Positions 25,159 through 36,412 of a stretch of 64,000 bases of DNA are shown in pieces. Both the position numbers and the translations under genes were made by a program. The stretch lies in the NCBI GenBank assembly GCA_004335835.1, contig RWJK01001886.1, positions 62,001 to 126,000 of the forward strand. Direction: 5' to 3'. Source of the DNA: Scenedesmus sp. ARA3 (Eukaryota > Chlorophyta > Chlorophyceae > Sphaeropleales > Scenedesmaceae). The notes beneath the pieces are model-generated. The model saw nothing but the letters and a program-made list of their open reading frames with translations, was not told where the DNA came from and did not search any database. Each line of letters begins with the position of its first letter. Position 1 is the first letter of the stretch.

Positions 25159-25839
25159 GTTGACAAGTCCACCAACTTCACCAGAAACAGTTTCAACTTG
25201 GCATCAAGCCATCGCTCCGTAACGTCATGATATGCTTAGACATGTGCGATGGTAGTTTGTATAATAGTAAAGTGTTTCTTTACAACCAAGTTGCACACAT
25301 CGCATCACTTTTTTCAGTCATCTGTTACTTTGAAACACGTCAGTCGTCTGTGCGGCCGCATTTAAACGCATGGCCTGAAAAGCACTTGGTATTATTGCAA
25401 TGACTCAAGAGTTAACTGCGTCATTTGGTGTGACCCTGTCACGCCAGCTGAGTACGAAGCAGTACCAGGCAGTCACACCCCACCCAAGTGATTGGCGGTG
25501 CTTGGTGCATGGCGACATGTCTGTGCATCATGCACGGTACGCGACATCCGTCTGCTGCATGCCCGACACCTGCCTGATGTACACCCCACGGGCTGCCCCA
25601 AAGTTCACCCGGCCAGCTCTGTCACTGTCACGAACATCTGCTGTCGGCTGAGCTGCTGCACCAACAGTCAGCCAACAGGACCAGGGCATGCTGGCCCAGC
25701 CGCTAGTGACTCAGCACAGTCAAACCAGCAAGCGCAAGCATTTGCGCCCTGTCAAAATCAATGGTGACGGCCGCCGTTCAACAATGTAACAAGTCGTTTT
25801 GTCAGGCTGCCAGCCTTCAAGGCTTGAACAGAACACCAC
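25159..25839 (-). promoter_or_regulatory. Region between the NEK kinase stop and the gene F start
   Basis: It contains the 3' flank of gene E and the likely promoter of gene F, both minus strand. TGTAA on the minus strand at 25284-25280 is a possible poly(A) signal for the kinase. No further coding exon is evident. Confidence 0.4.
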
Positions 25840-28800
25840 CTACTGCCAGAGCAATGCAGTACGCAACCCAGCTGCAGCAATGCTTTTGGCGGAAATGCTA
25901 CCGGTCACTGCAGCAGCCGCAGGTGCCCGCCGATTGGCCTGCCGCAACGCTGCTAGTGCAGCTAGCTGCCTGTCAATCTCTGCTTCTTCACAGTCTGAGT
26001 CGTGGCCTGTACTCAGCTCTCCACCAGGAACTGCTATGCCAAGGCCACTCAGTTGCTGCTGCTGCTGCTGCTGGCGGTCAGCCAACCCCCATTCAGCTGC
26101 TATCAACCCTGGCGCTGATGCAGTGGCCACAGGCTGAGCAATGTGGCCCCTGGGCAGAGCAGTGTTAGCAGCAATAAGCCCATCTGCTGCTGCTGCTGCT
26201 GGCGGCGACGCGGGGCTGCAGCCTGATCCCAGCAGGTGTCTGGACGACCGCCGGCCAGCTATGGGGGGCTTGGACGCCGAACAGCTGCCTGAACTGCTCG
26301 CCACGCTGCCCAGTTGCTGCTGGAGCTGCTTGCTGCTCCTGGCTGCTGCTGATGGATGTGGCTTTGACCACTGCATGACAACAGCAGCAGCAGCAGCAGC
26401 AACAGCACAGCTTCTAGTTTGAAAGTGACCAAGCATCTGAGGCAATGCGCTCCAACTCATCAGCTTGCAAGCAGTTGACACGCTACTCATGAAATCCATG
26501 CACTGCAGGCGCTCACAACACCACAGCCACACAAAGCATCTTATCAGGCTTTTCATGTCACAAGCTAACACTGGCTTAAGGATGTGTTAGCCTGTACAGG
26601 TCTGGCTTTGGGAGCATCAGTGGCTGCTGCAGCAACAATGTGAACCCACCATGTCACTGCTTGCCACGGCTGCACCGCCTCCTTCCAGTGCGCCTGCCCG
26701 CTTCACTGCCGGCTGGCTGTGCTGCGCACCAAGTGCACCAACGCCTGGCACGATGCAGGCGGTGGCGCCATCAAACATGCTGCTGGCTCGCATCTCAGCA
26801 GCAGCACGCTCCAACTGATATAATCTGCAGCAAAGCAGAATTAACACAAGCAGTGTCAGCTGCCGATTGCGATCAGGTTCTATGCTGTCATGGCAGCCAT
26901 GCCGCTGCTGTCACGGCTACCCCGCAGACTTTCAGCAGCTGCTGCGCGTGGTAATGTTGCAACATATATACTGTCATCCATCCTCAGGTTGAGTCAACCA
27001 CAGGGTTATGATGAAAACCGCTCTGTCCTGTTCTCACCTTCTGGCCTGCTCCAGCTCAGCTGCTCGTCGCATGAGGTCCTCTGCCTTGCGTGCTTCCTGC
27101 CTGGCCTTCACGCTGTCAGCATGCAGGCTGCTGCTGGCGCTGCCGTCGCCGCTGCTGTAGCTGCTGCCATTGCTGCTGCCTTCACTGCCGCAGCCAAAGC
27201 CGTCGCTGCTACCGTCATAGCCAAGAGCTTGCACAGAGGCAGCGCTGCAACTGTAGTCACCTACGCGTCCAGCTGCTGCTACTCCGTCAACACGTGCAGT
27301 GTCTTCAAAGTTGAACAGGCTCCTGCGGGATGGACCGTGGCTGCTTGACCTGTGCATGAGGATAGGCTGCTGCTGGTCCAATGCACCATTGCAGCCAGTC
27401 CCCATGCTGAGAGCCGCCAATGCTGCCGTGCCATGCGCCACGATGCTTGGCAGCTGGTCCGCAGAGCAGGCTGACTCCAGGTGGCTGTGCCTGTTGCTGC
27501 TGCGGGCACTGTGAGCTGCACTTGCAGGCGCAGTCAGCACTACAGAGTTGTGCCCAATGCTGCCAGCCACTGCTGCTGCACAGTCCGTGCTGCTGATTCT
27601 GTGCATGCTGCTGCTGTTGCCAGCTTCAACACCAGCTCCCGCATGTGCCTGTGAGCCCCGGCAGCTGGACCCAACTTTGCTGGACAACTGTGCCAGGCTT
27701 GGCTGAGCGCTGCTGCTGCTAGCGGTGCCGCTGTCACTGCGCAGCAGCTTCTCTATCACAGCAAAGGCAGAGGCACTTTCAGCCCCAGGTCTTATGGGTG
27801 GCAACTGCGCAGGCATGTTTGTACTGGTGCTGCTGCTGGTGGCGAGGCCTGCTGCCACAGCAGGCCTCAGGTCTCTGCTGGAGTTCGGTGCTGAAACCGC
27901 CCAGGAAGCATGTGGTACAGAGCCCCTCGGACTTATGTGGGCACTGCTTCTCCGGCTGACGAGGCCACCCTCTGCTGCCATGGCGGTCCCAGCAGCTGAA
28001 GCTGCTGTTGCAAGGGCAGCTGCGCTGCTGCTGCCAGTGCCACCATTTCCATTCAGCATGATCTGCGACTGGGATTTTGTACGCCGCTGCAGCGCCGCTG
28101 CTGCAAATTCAGATTTGCTGCCGTCGCTGCTGCTGCTGTGTGTAAAGCTGCCGTGCCCCTGCCTGTGCTGGGCTAGGGGTGGCATGTGTGGGTAGCTGCT
28201 GTCAATCAGCCCAGCTGGCTGCTGCTGCTGCTGCAATTGGACCAGCGGCTGCAGCACAGGCAGCTGCTGGTGTGACAGCCTTCTTGGTTGCTGCTGCTGC
28301 TGCTGAAGTGCGCCTGGCTCACCACCATCCAGCACTGTAGCTTGCTGCTGCACAAAGTCTACCTGGTACCTCAACACCTGCACACACAGCAACCGCAGCC
28401 GCCAACACCAAGTGAGCCTTTTATCCGCGCACTTGTACACCCACATGCGTGTACTGCCGACTTTGATGCACAGCTGCTTGTCAGTGCTTGCTGAAGTTGC
28501 CGCATCACGCCACATTGCCAATGTCGAATTGCAGCACACGGCGCACCTGCTCTCGCACGGCCTCACGCTGCGCCTTAATCACCCTCAGCCGCTCCCGAGC
28601 TGCCTGCAGCTGTGCATCCAGCGCATCTCCGTCTGCTGCTGCTGCTGCTGCTGCTGGCTGCGGCCTGGGAGACACCAACAAAGGTGCTGCTGCAGGCGCT
28701 GCGTGGCTGTGAAAGCTGTGACTAGGCGACAGCGCGCGAGAGCTTGTGCGGCTGCTTCGGCGCCCTGAGACAGGAGGTGCAGCAGCAGCTGCTGCTGCGG

Positions 28801-31394
28801 CTGTCCTGTCGCTGCTTGCTGAGGGTCCGGCAGCTGCCGCAAGGTGCCTGCTGCTGCTGGACTTGGCAACGGCAGGCCTTGGTGATAGCACTGGTGCTGA
28901 CTGTGCTGCCAAGGCAAGTGCCTGCGCAGGTCACAGGAAGTGTGCACAGAAAGGGCAAGTATCAACACAGCACCTCCTAACACCTGCACACCTGTACTCA
29001 GCCAGCACAGTCAGCCTGCTTTTTGAAAACAAGAAACGTACCCAAGCTGCAGATCTGCAACATGCTGCTTCAGCATTCAAGACAACACCGTGCAGCTGCT
29101 GTACCTGGTGTCACGCTCACTTCGCACATCACATGCTGTTGAGTGTGCTGTGCACTCTGTTGTGCTGTCTGCAACGTTAGTTTCTTTCACAAGCAAGCAG
29201 CACAACCAGCGTGGCCACCGTCTCACCTGCTTGCTCGCCACCAGGTCCCTGGCAGCTGCCACTGCCGGCTGCAGCAGGGGCAGCGCCAGCAGCTCCTCGC
29301 AGCTGGGCCGCTGGCTGGGGCTGCTGCTCAGCAGCTGCCGCACCAGCGCCTGCAAAGGGCGTTATACACAACAACAAACACAACATCACAACATCATGTA
29401 CGCCTGATGAAGCCCAGGTATACTGTGTGGTGTACTCTGGCACAGCAGTTGCTGTAAAGATGGCTCAATCAAACCCACCTAAACAGCCAGGTGTGTGCGG
29501 TGTGCAGGAACAGCCGCAGTGCTGCACTACTTGCATGGCAGTGAGCTGCACGGCCCCCTTCGCACCTGCAGCTCTGCTGGCACGTGTGCCGGCATGGGCT
29601 GGTGTGCCCCTGCCATGATCATGGACACCAGCCCAGGCATGTCTGGCGCGTCAAAGGCCTGCCTGCCAGTCAGCAGCTCAAACAGCACGCACCTGCAGCA
29701 GCAGCAGCAGCAGTATTTGAAGGGTCAGGCAATTGCTGGCCTTCAATCACTGCTGCCAGTCACCCCTTGCCCCAATTGCCCTGCCACGTTCACACCAAGG
29801 TGGCAACGAATGCTTAAGGAGAGCAATAATGCCTTATTATGCCAAGGGGCTGCTGTGCTGCTGCATTGGTGAAGCAGTGGGGCGCTCACCCTGCGCTCCA
29901 CATGTCGCTCTTGTAGTCATAGGGCAGGTTCTGCATGATCTCAGGCGACATGTAGTACGGTGTGCCGATCAGCGTGCTGGCCATGCCTGCGCTGCTGCGC
30001 AGGCTCCTGCAGCCAGGCGGCAGGGCAGCAGCAGACACACATCGCCATGCTGATGTTGACGTGTTGATCTTATGGATGGAGCATTACGCTGTCGATGCTG
30101 GTTGAGCGGAATGCGAGGCGGCTGCTGCCTATGCTGGCGGGCACAGGCATGCTGAATCTGCATGCATGCAAAACTGGTGCCCTGTGTAGCTGCTGCTGAC
30201 TCCTTACATGTCTCTCCTGCAGGATGTTGCTATTCCTCGACAGCTGCTGCCTTGCCAGCTGCACCACAGCCGGCAGCTGTGCAGCTCACTCCCTCACTGC
30301 TTGCCCCCCGAGCCCCACCTCGCAATGCCAAAGTCTCCCAACTTTATGTATCCCTCCTTGGTGAGGAATATGTTTTGAGTTTTCAAGTCCCTGTGCAGCA
30401 CGTCTTGGCTGTGCACATGCTGCAGCGCCAGCAGCATCTGCGCAAACCAGCCCAGAACCTGCACAGGGCACAGAAAACAAGGCACAGCTGCTGCTTATCC
30501 TTGTGCTACTATCTCAGCCACAGCAGCCTGCACGCCTGCCCCTTGAAGTCAATCAGCTCCCACTGCACCAGCCATCCGCTGTGCAATTGCGGTACACATG
30601 CGCCAGTTTTGCTGCATCTGCTGCTGCGCCTCTGGCTCTGGCAGTTGCCAGCAGCTGTCCACATGATACCATTATCTGTGCAACAGCTGTAGCTGTGCGA
30701 AGCTGCATGCTGTACCTGAGCCTCCGGCAGCTGCGCGTGCCCCTGCTGCTGCTTTGTTGCTTGCAGGAACTGGTACAGGTCGCCATTCTCGCAGTAGTCT
30801 GTGATGATGCACAGTGTGTTCTTGTATGTGAAGTGGTCCACATAGCTGGGATAGTGCATGCACAGACAAAAACAGATACATCAACAGCGCCAGGTGAGAA
30901 AAGGGTTCAATGTAGTGCCCCTGCGGGACACGGTTGCCTACTGCACATCTGTAGTGTGCTGTACAGCAGGCGCGCGCGCTATGTCTTCATCATCAGCAAC
31001 TGATGTCGAGCAACTACGTTCCAACATCAGCTGAGCTACATGTGTTGCTGCTGTCATGAGATTCGGTGTGTCGAGCTTCAAACACCAAGCATCACATCAC
31101 ATCACAGTAGCTCAGGGCTAGGCAAGCAGCAAGTGCCGAGACTTCAAAATATACATCAAAAAATTCTGCGGCAGTGCCTACCCCGCCTGATACTTACCTC
31201 AGCACAAAAGGGTGGTGCAACCTCGCCAGCAACTTGACCTCATTCTGTGCCTGCTGCTTTTCCCGCTCAGTGGCATCATGCGGCTGCACCTTCTTCAGCA
31301 CAAACTTGCGCTGCGGGTCTGCTTTGCTGCAGACTAGATACGCAGAGCCATACGCCCCGGTGCCTATCTTACGCAGCACAGTGTACTTGTCCAT
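25840..31394 (-). CDS. NEK: NIMA-related protein kinase (NEK) with a long low-complexity tail
   Basis: Ten minus-strand exons: 31394-31198, 30845-30716, 30458-30319, 30006-29890, 29692-29566, 29349-29227, 28921-28547, 28377-27038, 26824-26650, 26370-25840. All phases agree, giving 1084 residues. Residues 4 to about 270 form a Ser/Thr kinase domain. It has the Gly loop GTGAYG (11-16), Lys34 for ATP, the catalytic loop [11 protein letters not shown] (131-141), DFG (151-153) and the NEK-type activation segment GTPYYMSPE (170-178). All catalytic residues are present, so it should be active. The tail starts with a short coiled coil ([17 protein letters not shown]), continues through Ser/Ala/Gln-rich disorder and ends with another coil ([19 protein letters not shown]). 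Known NEKs act in mitosis, microtubule organisation and cilia. Its neighbour on the same strand is a coiled-coil protein. Confidence 0.9.
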
Positions 31395-31927
31395 GGCTCT
31401 GTAAGGTGCAGCCTCATGCTACTGAGCTGCAGATGTACTGCTGCATGTGCACATCTGCTGTGCACCAAGCAGCAGCAGCTGCTGCTGATGTGCGTGGTGC
31501 GAGCGCCTCAATGAGACTTGGTTCAAATAATTAGTCCTTTGTGTTGGGATTCAAGGCGACCATTGGCTTGTTTGTTCCTGCGGTGACACTGGCGGGGACA
31601 TGTAGTGCGTATGTACTGCGTTAGGTGCCCTGGCGTCAAGAATGAAGGTTATACGCAACAATCTGTGGTACTAGGAAACCGGAAATCTTTCCTGACAAGG
31701 CTCGCCCAGTCGTAAAACCTTCAATCCATCGCCAACATCGTCAGGCACAGCTGACAACACTGTACGCACTCTCCATCAACAAACCAACGTTGAAGCTCAA
31801 TTATTTGTCCTCCTTCTGCCAGCAACCAATTTTCTGAGAGGCCGAACACACACCTGTAGCACACCTCAGATCAGGACGTTTTGCGCACACATTACCCAAC
31901 CATATCATTCCCCTCGCAGTTTCTACC
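31395..31927. promoter_or_regulatory. Divergent promoter region between NEK and uS11
   Basis: These 533 bp separate two divergent start codons (31394 minus, 31928 plus). The region is less CAG-rich than its surroundings. No TATA box or repeat can be assigned with confidence. Confidence 0.45.
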
Positions 31928-33025
31928 ATGCTAGGAAGGCAGCTTAGCGTGCTCCTGCAAGGGCAGCTAAACCTGCTGCACACAGGTGGGTGCTGCTGCT
32001 GCTGCTGCTGCTGCTGCAGCTCCCCTGGTGCTGTTGCCGGCTGTGCAGCGCACACATCAGCTTTGGCATCAGCCGCCTGCCACATTTGCCGAGCTCTCTT
32101 ATCTGTGATACAAGATGGTGCCTACACAACATGCCTGGGATACGTGCTTGCCGTTGATACTGGACAGCAGCAGGGTAGCCCTGCTAGCACGGCAGCTGCC
32201 TCTCAGTTACAAGCTGGTCATTGCTGTGTCCTCTACTGTCGCAAATATGTTGATGGATGGCGCTTATGTCTTGCTGCTGCTACAGGCTGCCAGCAGACTG
32301 CCGGAATCGCGCAGCTTGCTGCTGTATTGCCATGCGGCATGCTGCGCGTTTCCAACAGCAATGCAGCAGACATGCAGGGCAACAGCAACAGCAGCTATAG
32401 CTATTGGCGTAGCTACAGCAGCAGCATCAATGAACCTAAAATCGGCAGCGGCAGCAGCAGCAGCAGCAGTGAAGCAGGCAGTGCTGCTTCAGCATCTGGC
32501 AGCAGCAGCAGTGACCAAGCAGGTGCTGCATCAGCAGCCAGTGCCCCGCAGCAAGCTGCCGCGCCGCCAGTACAGCCGCAGCAGTGGCAGAAGCAGCAGC
32601 CAACAGCAGCAGCGGCTGCATACGGCCCACGCAAGATCACGCCGCGCGCAGGGCAGGCAGCAGCTGGTGCAGGGCCTACCAGGCGTGAGGGCATTGTGCA
32701 TGTCAACAGCACCTTCAACAACACCATCATGGTGCTCACGGACCGTGACAGCAAGGTGCAGACGTGGACATCTGGCGGCACAATCGGCTACAAAAACGCC
32801 AACAAAGCAACACCCATGGCGGCTGAGCTGGCAGCAAAAGAGCTCGCCAAGCGTGCGATTGGGCTAGGGTTCCACTCCGTGGTGGTGAAGCTCAAGGGGA
32901 TGGGCAAAAACAAGCAGTTTGCGGTGCAGAGCCTGGCGGCCAATGGGCTGACAGTCTCACAGCTGCAGGATGTGACGCCCATCCCGTACAATGGCTGCCG
33001 GCTGCCACGGCGGCGGCGCGTGTGA
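31928..33025 (+). CDS. MRPS11: Organellar ribosomal protein uS11 (S11), probably mitochondrial
   Basis: Two exons, 31928-31985 and 32286-33025, phase 1 junction, 265 residues. The intron is inferred because reading through would give a run of nine Cys codons (a CTG-type repeat in another frame) and because the GTGGGT donor and CTACAG acceptor fit. The leader MLGRQLSVLLQGQLNLL looks like a mitochondrial targeting sequence. The C-terminal 130 residues are bacterial-type uS11: GIVHVNSTFNNTIMVLTD, TWTSGGTIGYKNANKATP, then DVTPIPYNGCRLPRRRRV. uS11 sits in the platform of the small subunit near the mRNA exit. A Ser/Ala/Gln-rich spacer separates leader and domain, unusually long for the family. Mitochondrial rather than plastid is inferred because algal plastid genomes usually keep their own rps11. 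Confidence 0.92.
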   Translation: MLGRQLSVLLQGQLNLLHTGGCCCCCCCCCSSPGAVAGCAAHTSALASAACHICRALLSVIQDGAYTTCLGYVLAVDTGQQQGSPASTAAASQLQAGHCCVLYCRKYVDGWRLCLAAATGCQQTAGIAQLAAVLPCGMLRVSNSNAADMQGNSNSSYSYWRSYSSSINEPKIGSGSSSSSSEAGSAASASGSSSSDQAGAASAASAPQQAAAPPVQPQQWQKQQPTAAAAAYGPRKITPRAGQAAAGAGPTRREGIVHVNSTFNNTIMVLTDRDSKVQTWTSGGTIGYKNANKATPMAAELAAKELAKRAIGLGFHSVVVKLKGMGKNKQFAVQSLAANGLTVSQLQDVTPIPYNGCRLPRRRRV

Positions 33026-33877
33026 GGCAGGGCTTGCGCTGACGCGTTATGCGGAAGGGCTGTTGCACATGTGCTTGCTGCATGGTTTGGCAGCTGCTAG
33101 AAGCTAGCTTTAGTGTATGTCGATCAGCGCTGGAAGTCATGTGCACGGTGCATTGTTTATGTCCTGTGCAAAAATGGTGTGTTTCAGGGCGCCTAGAATG
33201 GTTCCAGGTGTCAGGCCAGGCCCTGTGGATCGTTGGCAGTGATCTCATGGTGGCATAATCTTGCATATCTTGCAGAGTAGCCATGTTGAGAGACGCAATC
33301 TGTGCATGGGCAGCGTTTGCTTGCGTGCTGTGTACAGCCGTCTGTTCCCACATCAATGGGCCCGGCAGCTCCTGCTAGCAGCACCGCAATCTGCGTGCTG
33401 TGTGAAACAGCCTGTTGCAGGTTAACATTGTACTGGTTGAGAACATGGTTACTGGTGTGATTGCACACACATTAGTGTCCACCCTGGTGCAGAGCAAACA
33501 CCAGTACTGCTGTACCCAAATGGAGGCCAAAATCACCCAGCTGTGTCAACCCTGGATGTGCGTTGCCCCAGGCCCCGAGGCCCAGCAGCATATTATATAA
33601 TATACACGTAGAGAAATTCCAGGTGACGGCAACAGCCCGTCCGATACAAAAGATGATGTGATACTTTCCAAAGACCCAAACAATGTGACAGGCTGGCTGC
33701 TGCCAAGGGCCTATAGCGCGCCTGAGTGCTCTGCCAGGCGTGCGCGTGGACGAGCAGTTGAGTGGGCATTCCTTCTTGACCCCGGTTCATCAGCCACCGT
33801 CTTTACGTTGAGGCGCCACAGTGAGCAGGCCTGCTGCCCAAAACTGATCCAGCCAACAACGCAAAGAGCATAGAACC
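33026..33877 (+). other. Intergenic region between uS11 and gene H
   Basis: This is the 3' flank of uS11 and the 5' flank of gene H. Only short ORFs without recognisable domains are seen, and no TGTAA was found near the uS11 stop. Confidence 0.35.
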
Positions 33878-36412
33878 ATGAAGATACTCACGGGTGTCAA
33901 TTATAGAAGTGACTTTGATAGTTGTCAGCGTTTGCTTGAGGCGATTGCCAGTCGTCGGGCAGCCAGCTCCAGCTCAACAACAGCTCCAGCTCAACAGGTG
34001 AGACGGGTCTCTGTAGGCCCCCGCCGCACCTACACGCATCACGTGATATTTATCTGGCATGAGAAACATTTCATGCTCTGCCTCGGCAGCTCAGGCTTTG
34101 ACACGGGGCTGCTGCGGCTGTACATATACGAAATGCGCCAGGCCGAGTTTTCCAGGCTGTAGCCAAGGCAACAGCACAAGTTTTCGGGCGACTGAAACAC
34201 AGAAGAATGTCTACAAACTGCCGGGCAACGTTGGGCGTGTCGGACCACGGCACTCGGCTGAAGAGAGGGTGTGCAGCTGGCATGTGTACAATGTGAGATA
34301 TCCTTTACGCTTGTCCTGGCATGTCCCAGCTTCCACTAGACATTGTTTGGGTATGTGGCATGCCTGTTACCGCTTTGAAGTTATAGGATGTGTCGATGAA
34401 GCCACTCTGTCACTGTCTTGCACTGCACCTGCACACCATCTCGCTGCTCTGGTGGTGTGTGATGTGTATGCCTGTCGCTGCCTGCTTGCGCGCTGTTCTC
34501 TTGTGCCCTGCAGGTCTCCATCTATCTCATGCAGCTGGAAAGCTAGCAGCAGCAGGCAGCGTGTGCGAGCACTGAGTGCACATGGCAGCTCTTCTGCTGG
34601 CCGCAGCACTGGCAGGCATGCTGCAGCTCAAGCCTCCGCGGCAGCATCAGCAACTGTCCTCCGCAAGAACCGCAGGGCAGCTTCTGGCAGCAATGCTGAA
34701 GACAGCTATGACGCAGACGAGGCAGCAGCAGCACCTATGCATGCGCTGCCTGGCAGCAGGATTGAGCCTGACGAAACATATGAAGCATATGAGCAGAGTG
34801 AGGAACCCCTCTATGGAGGCAGCTTTGACGCCACTCACTACGACTCGCAAAATTGGGAGCAGATGACCTCGCTGCTGTCATTTGATGGCGAGGAGCACAA
34901 GTATTTGATGAGGTGCGTGCACAGGGCACGGCTGTAAGCTGCCAATGCATGTTAGCGCCAACTGCCATCAAGCAAGCTACAGTGCTGGGGTAGGACTGTG
35001 GCACCATTCACAGCGGGAAGCGCAGCATCGAACACACTGCAACAAAAGCAGTAGTTGGTGCTTCTTGCAAGCCGGCTGCCACCTACTAATATCCAGACAG
35101 CCGGAGCGGCCTTTGACCGCACATCTGGTGCTGCTGCTGCTGCTGCTGCCACTGACTGCTGTCCTGCAGGCACATGCCAGGTGCAGGCACGCGTGTGGAA
35201 GACATGTTTGCATCTTTTGACGGTGACGATTTCGAAGCTGTAATGACAGCCGCCGCGCGCAGCAGCGAGCCTGCAGCAGCACCAGCAGCCAAGCCAGCAC
35301 ACAACAGCAGCTTAGACAGCAGCGACGAGCCAGAGGACTTGTACCTTGCTGTCAGCAGGCGCAGGGCAGCTGCCATGGCTGCTGAGGCAGCAGCAAACAA
35401 GCAGGTGCCCACACCTAGGAGGCGCAAAGCCCCTCTGGGCAGCCAGGCGAGTGATGCATGGATGTTCCAAGCACCTGCAAACCACCCTCCGGCAGTGCTG
35501 CTGCAGGGCCTGTCGCTGGAGCAGCAGTATGCAGCTGCGCAGCGGGCGTTGCTGCCTCCACTGGAGCACGCAGCAGCTGCAACGAGCGGCGATGCAAGCC
35601 AGCCGCCTGCAACGTCAGTGGTGGCAGCTGCAGCTGCCGCAGCAGCACGTCAGGATGCGAAGCAGCAGCAGGAGGTTGTGGTGGTGGTGGTGCAGCGGCC
35701 GGATGCAGGAGACCGGCCTGTCTCGCCAGCGCCCCATGCAGCACATGCGCAGCCTGCCGGGGAGCCTCAGCTGCTGCCAGTGCCGAAGCTAAAACTAAAC
35801 ATCAGCAGGGGCATGAGCGCTGCCGGGCTGCAGTCTGGGGCTGCGGCAGCGGGCCAGGCTCGCCCTGCTGCGTCAGTCTCAGAGGGAATGCTGGGCATGG
35901 CGGGAGTGGGTGCGGCCACAGTCGCCACGCAGCAGCGGCAGCCTGGCGAGGTGTGGAGCTACAGCAGCAGGGTGCAGAGCGCTGCGCCTGTGCTGCTGGA
36001 ACCCCTGGCGGCTGCGGCAGCTGCAATGGCTGGGGCTTGGGGTGGTGCTGGGCAGCTGGGCGGTGTGGGTGGTGCAGCGGAGGCAGCTGCAGGAGGTGCT
36101 GAGGCGCGCACGAGGCTGCTTGCGCTGCCTTCGAGTGACGACGAAGAATGCGAACGGGAGATGCTGGCTGCAAAGATTGTCAGTGGCACCAGCAGCAGCA
36201 GCAAGGCAGGATGCGGCAGCTGGGAGCCTGCCAGTGGGGCGGGACCTGTAAACGATGTTGTTGTAGAATACAATGCGATGCCGCTTGATGGGGCTGTTCC
36301 TGCAAGGCGGGCGAATGGCACAGCGGCGCTGCGACGCGCACTGTGCAAATTGAAGGGTGGTGTGGTGGCCTCCAACAGGTTTGGAAGCCGCAGCAGCAGC
36401 AGCAGCTCCTAG
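33878..36412 (+). CDS. Disordered protein of unknown function
   Basis: Three exons, 33878-33997, 34560-34912 and 35170-36412, with matching phases, give 571 residues. The N terminus (MKILTGVNYRSDFDSCQRLL) looks folded and is the best seed for a homology search. The middle has an acidic Tyr/Glu stretch (PDETYEAYEQSEEPLYG) and a second short acidic block (VEDMFASFDGDDFEAVM). The rest is Ala/Gln/Pro-rich, with DDEECEREMLAAKIV and a basic C-terminal segment ending in a Ser run. No signal peptide, membrane span or enzyme motif is visible. Intron 2 ends in a CTG run. I do not recognise the family. The acceptor of exon 2 was chosen for phase; nearby CAG acceptors in the same region are possible. Confidence 0.6.

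Noticed and set aside
25840..31394. One giant gene joining the kinase (E) and the coiled-coil gene (F)
   Set aside because: Gene E reaches an in-frame stop at 25840 without a good donor before it, a TGTAA follows, and gene F can start on its own at 25158.
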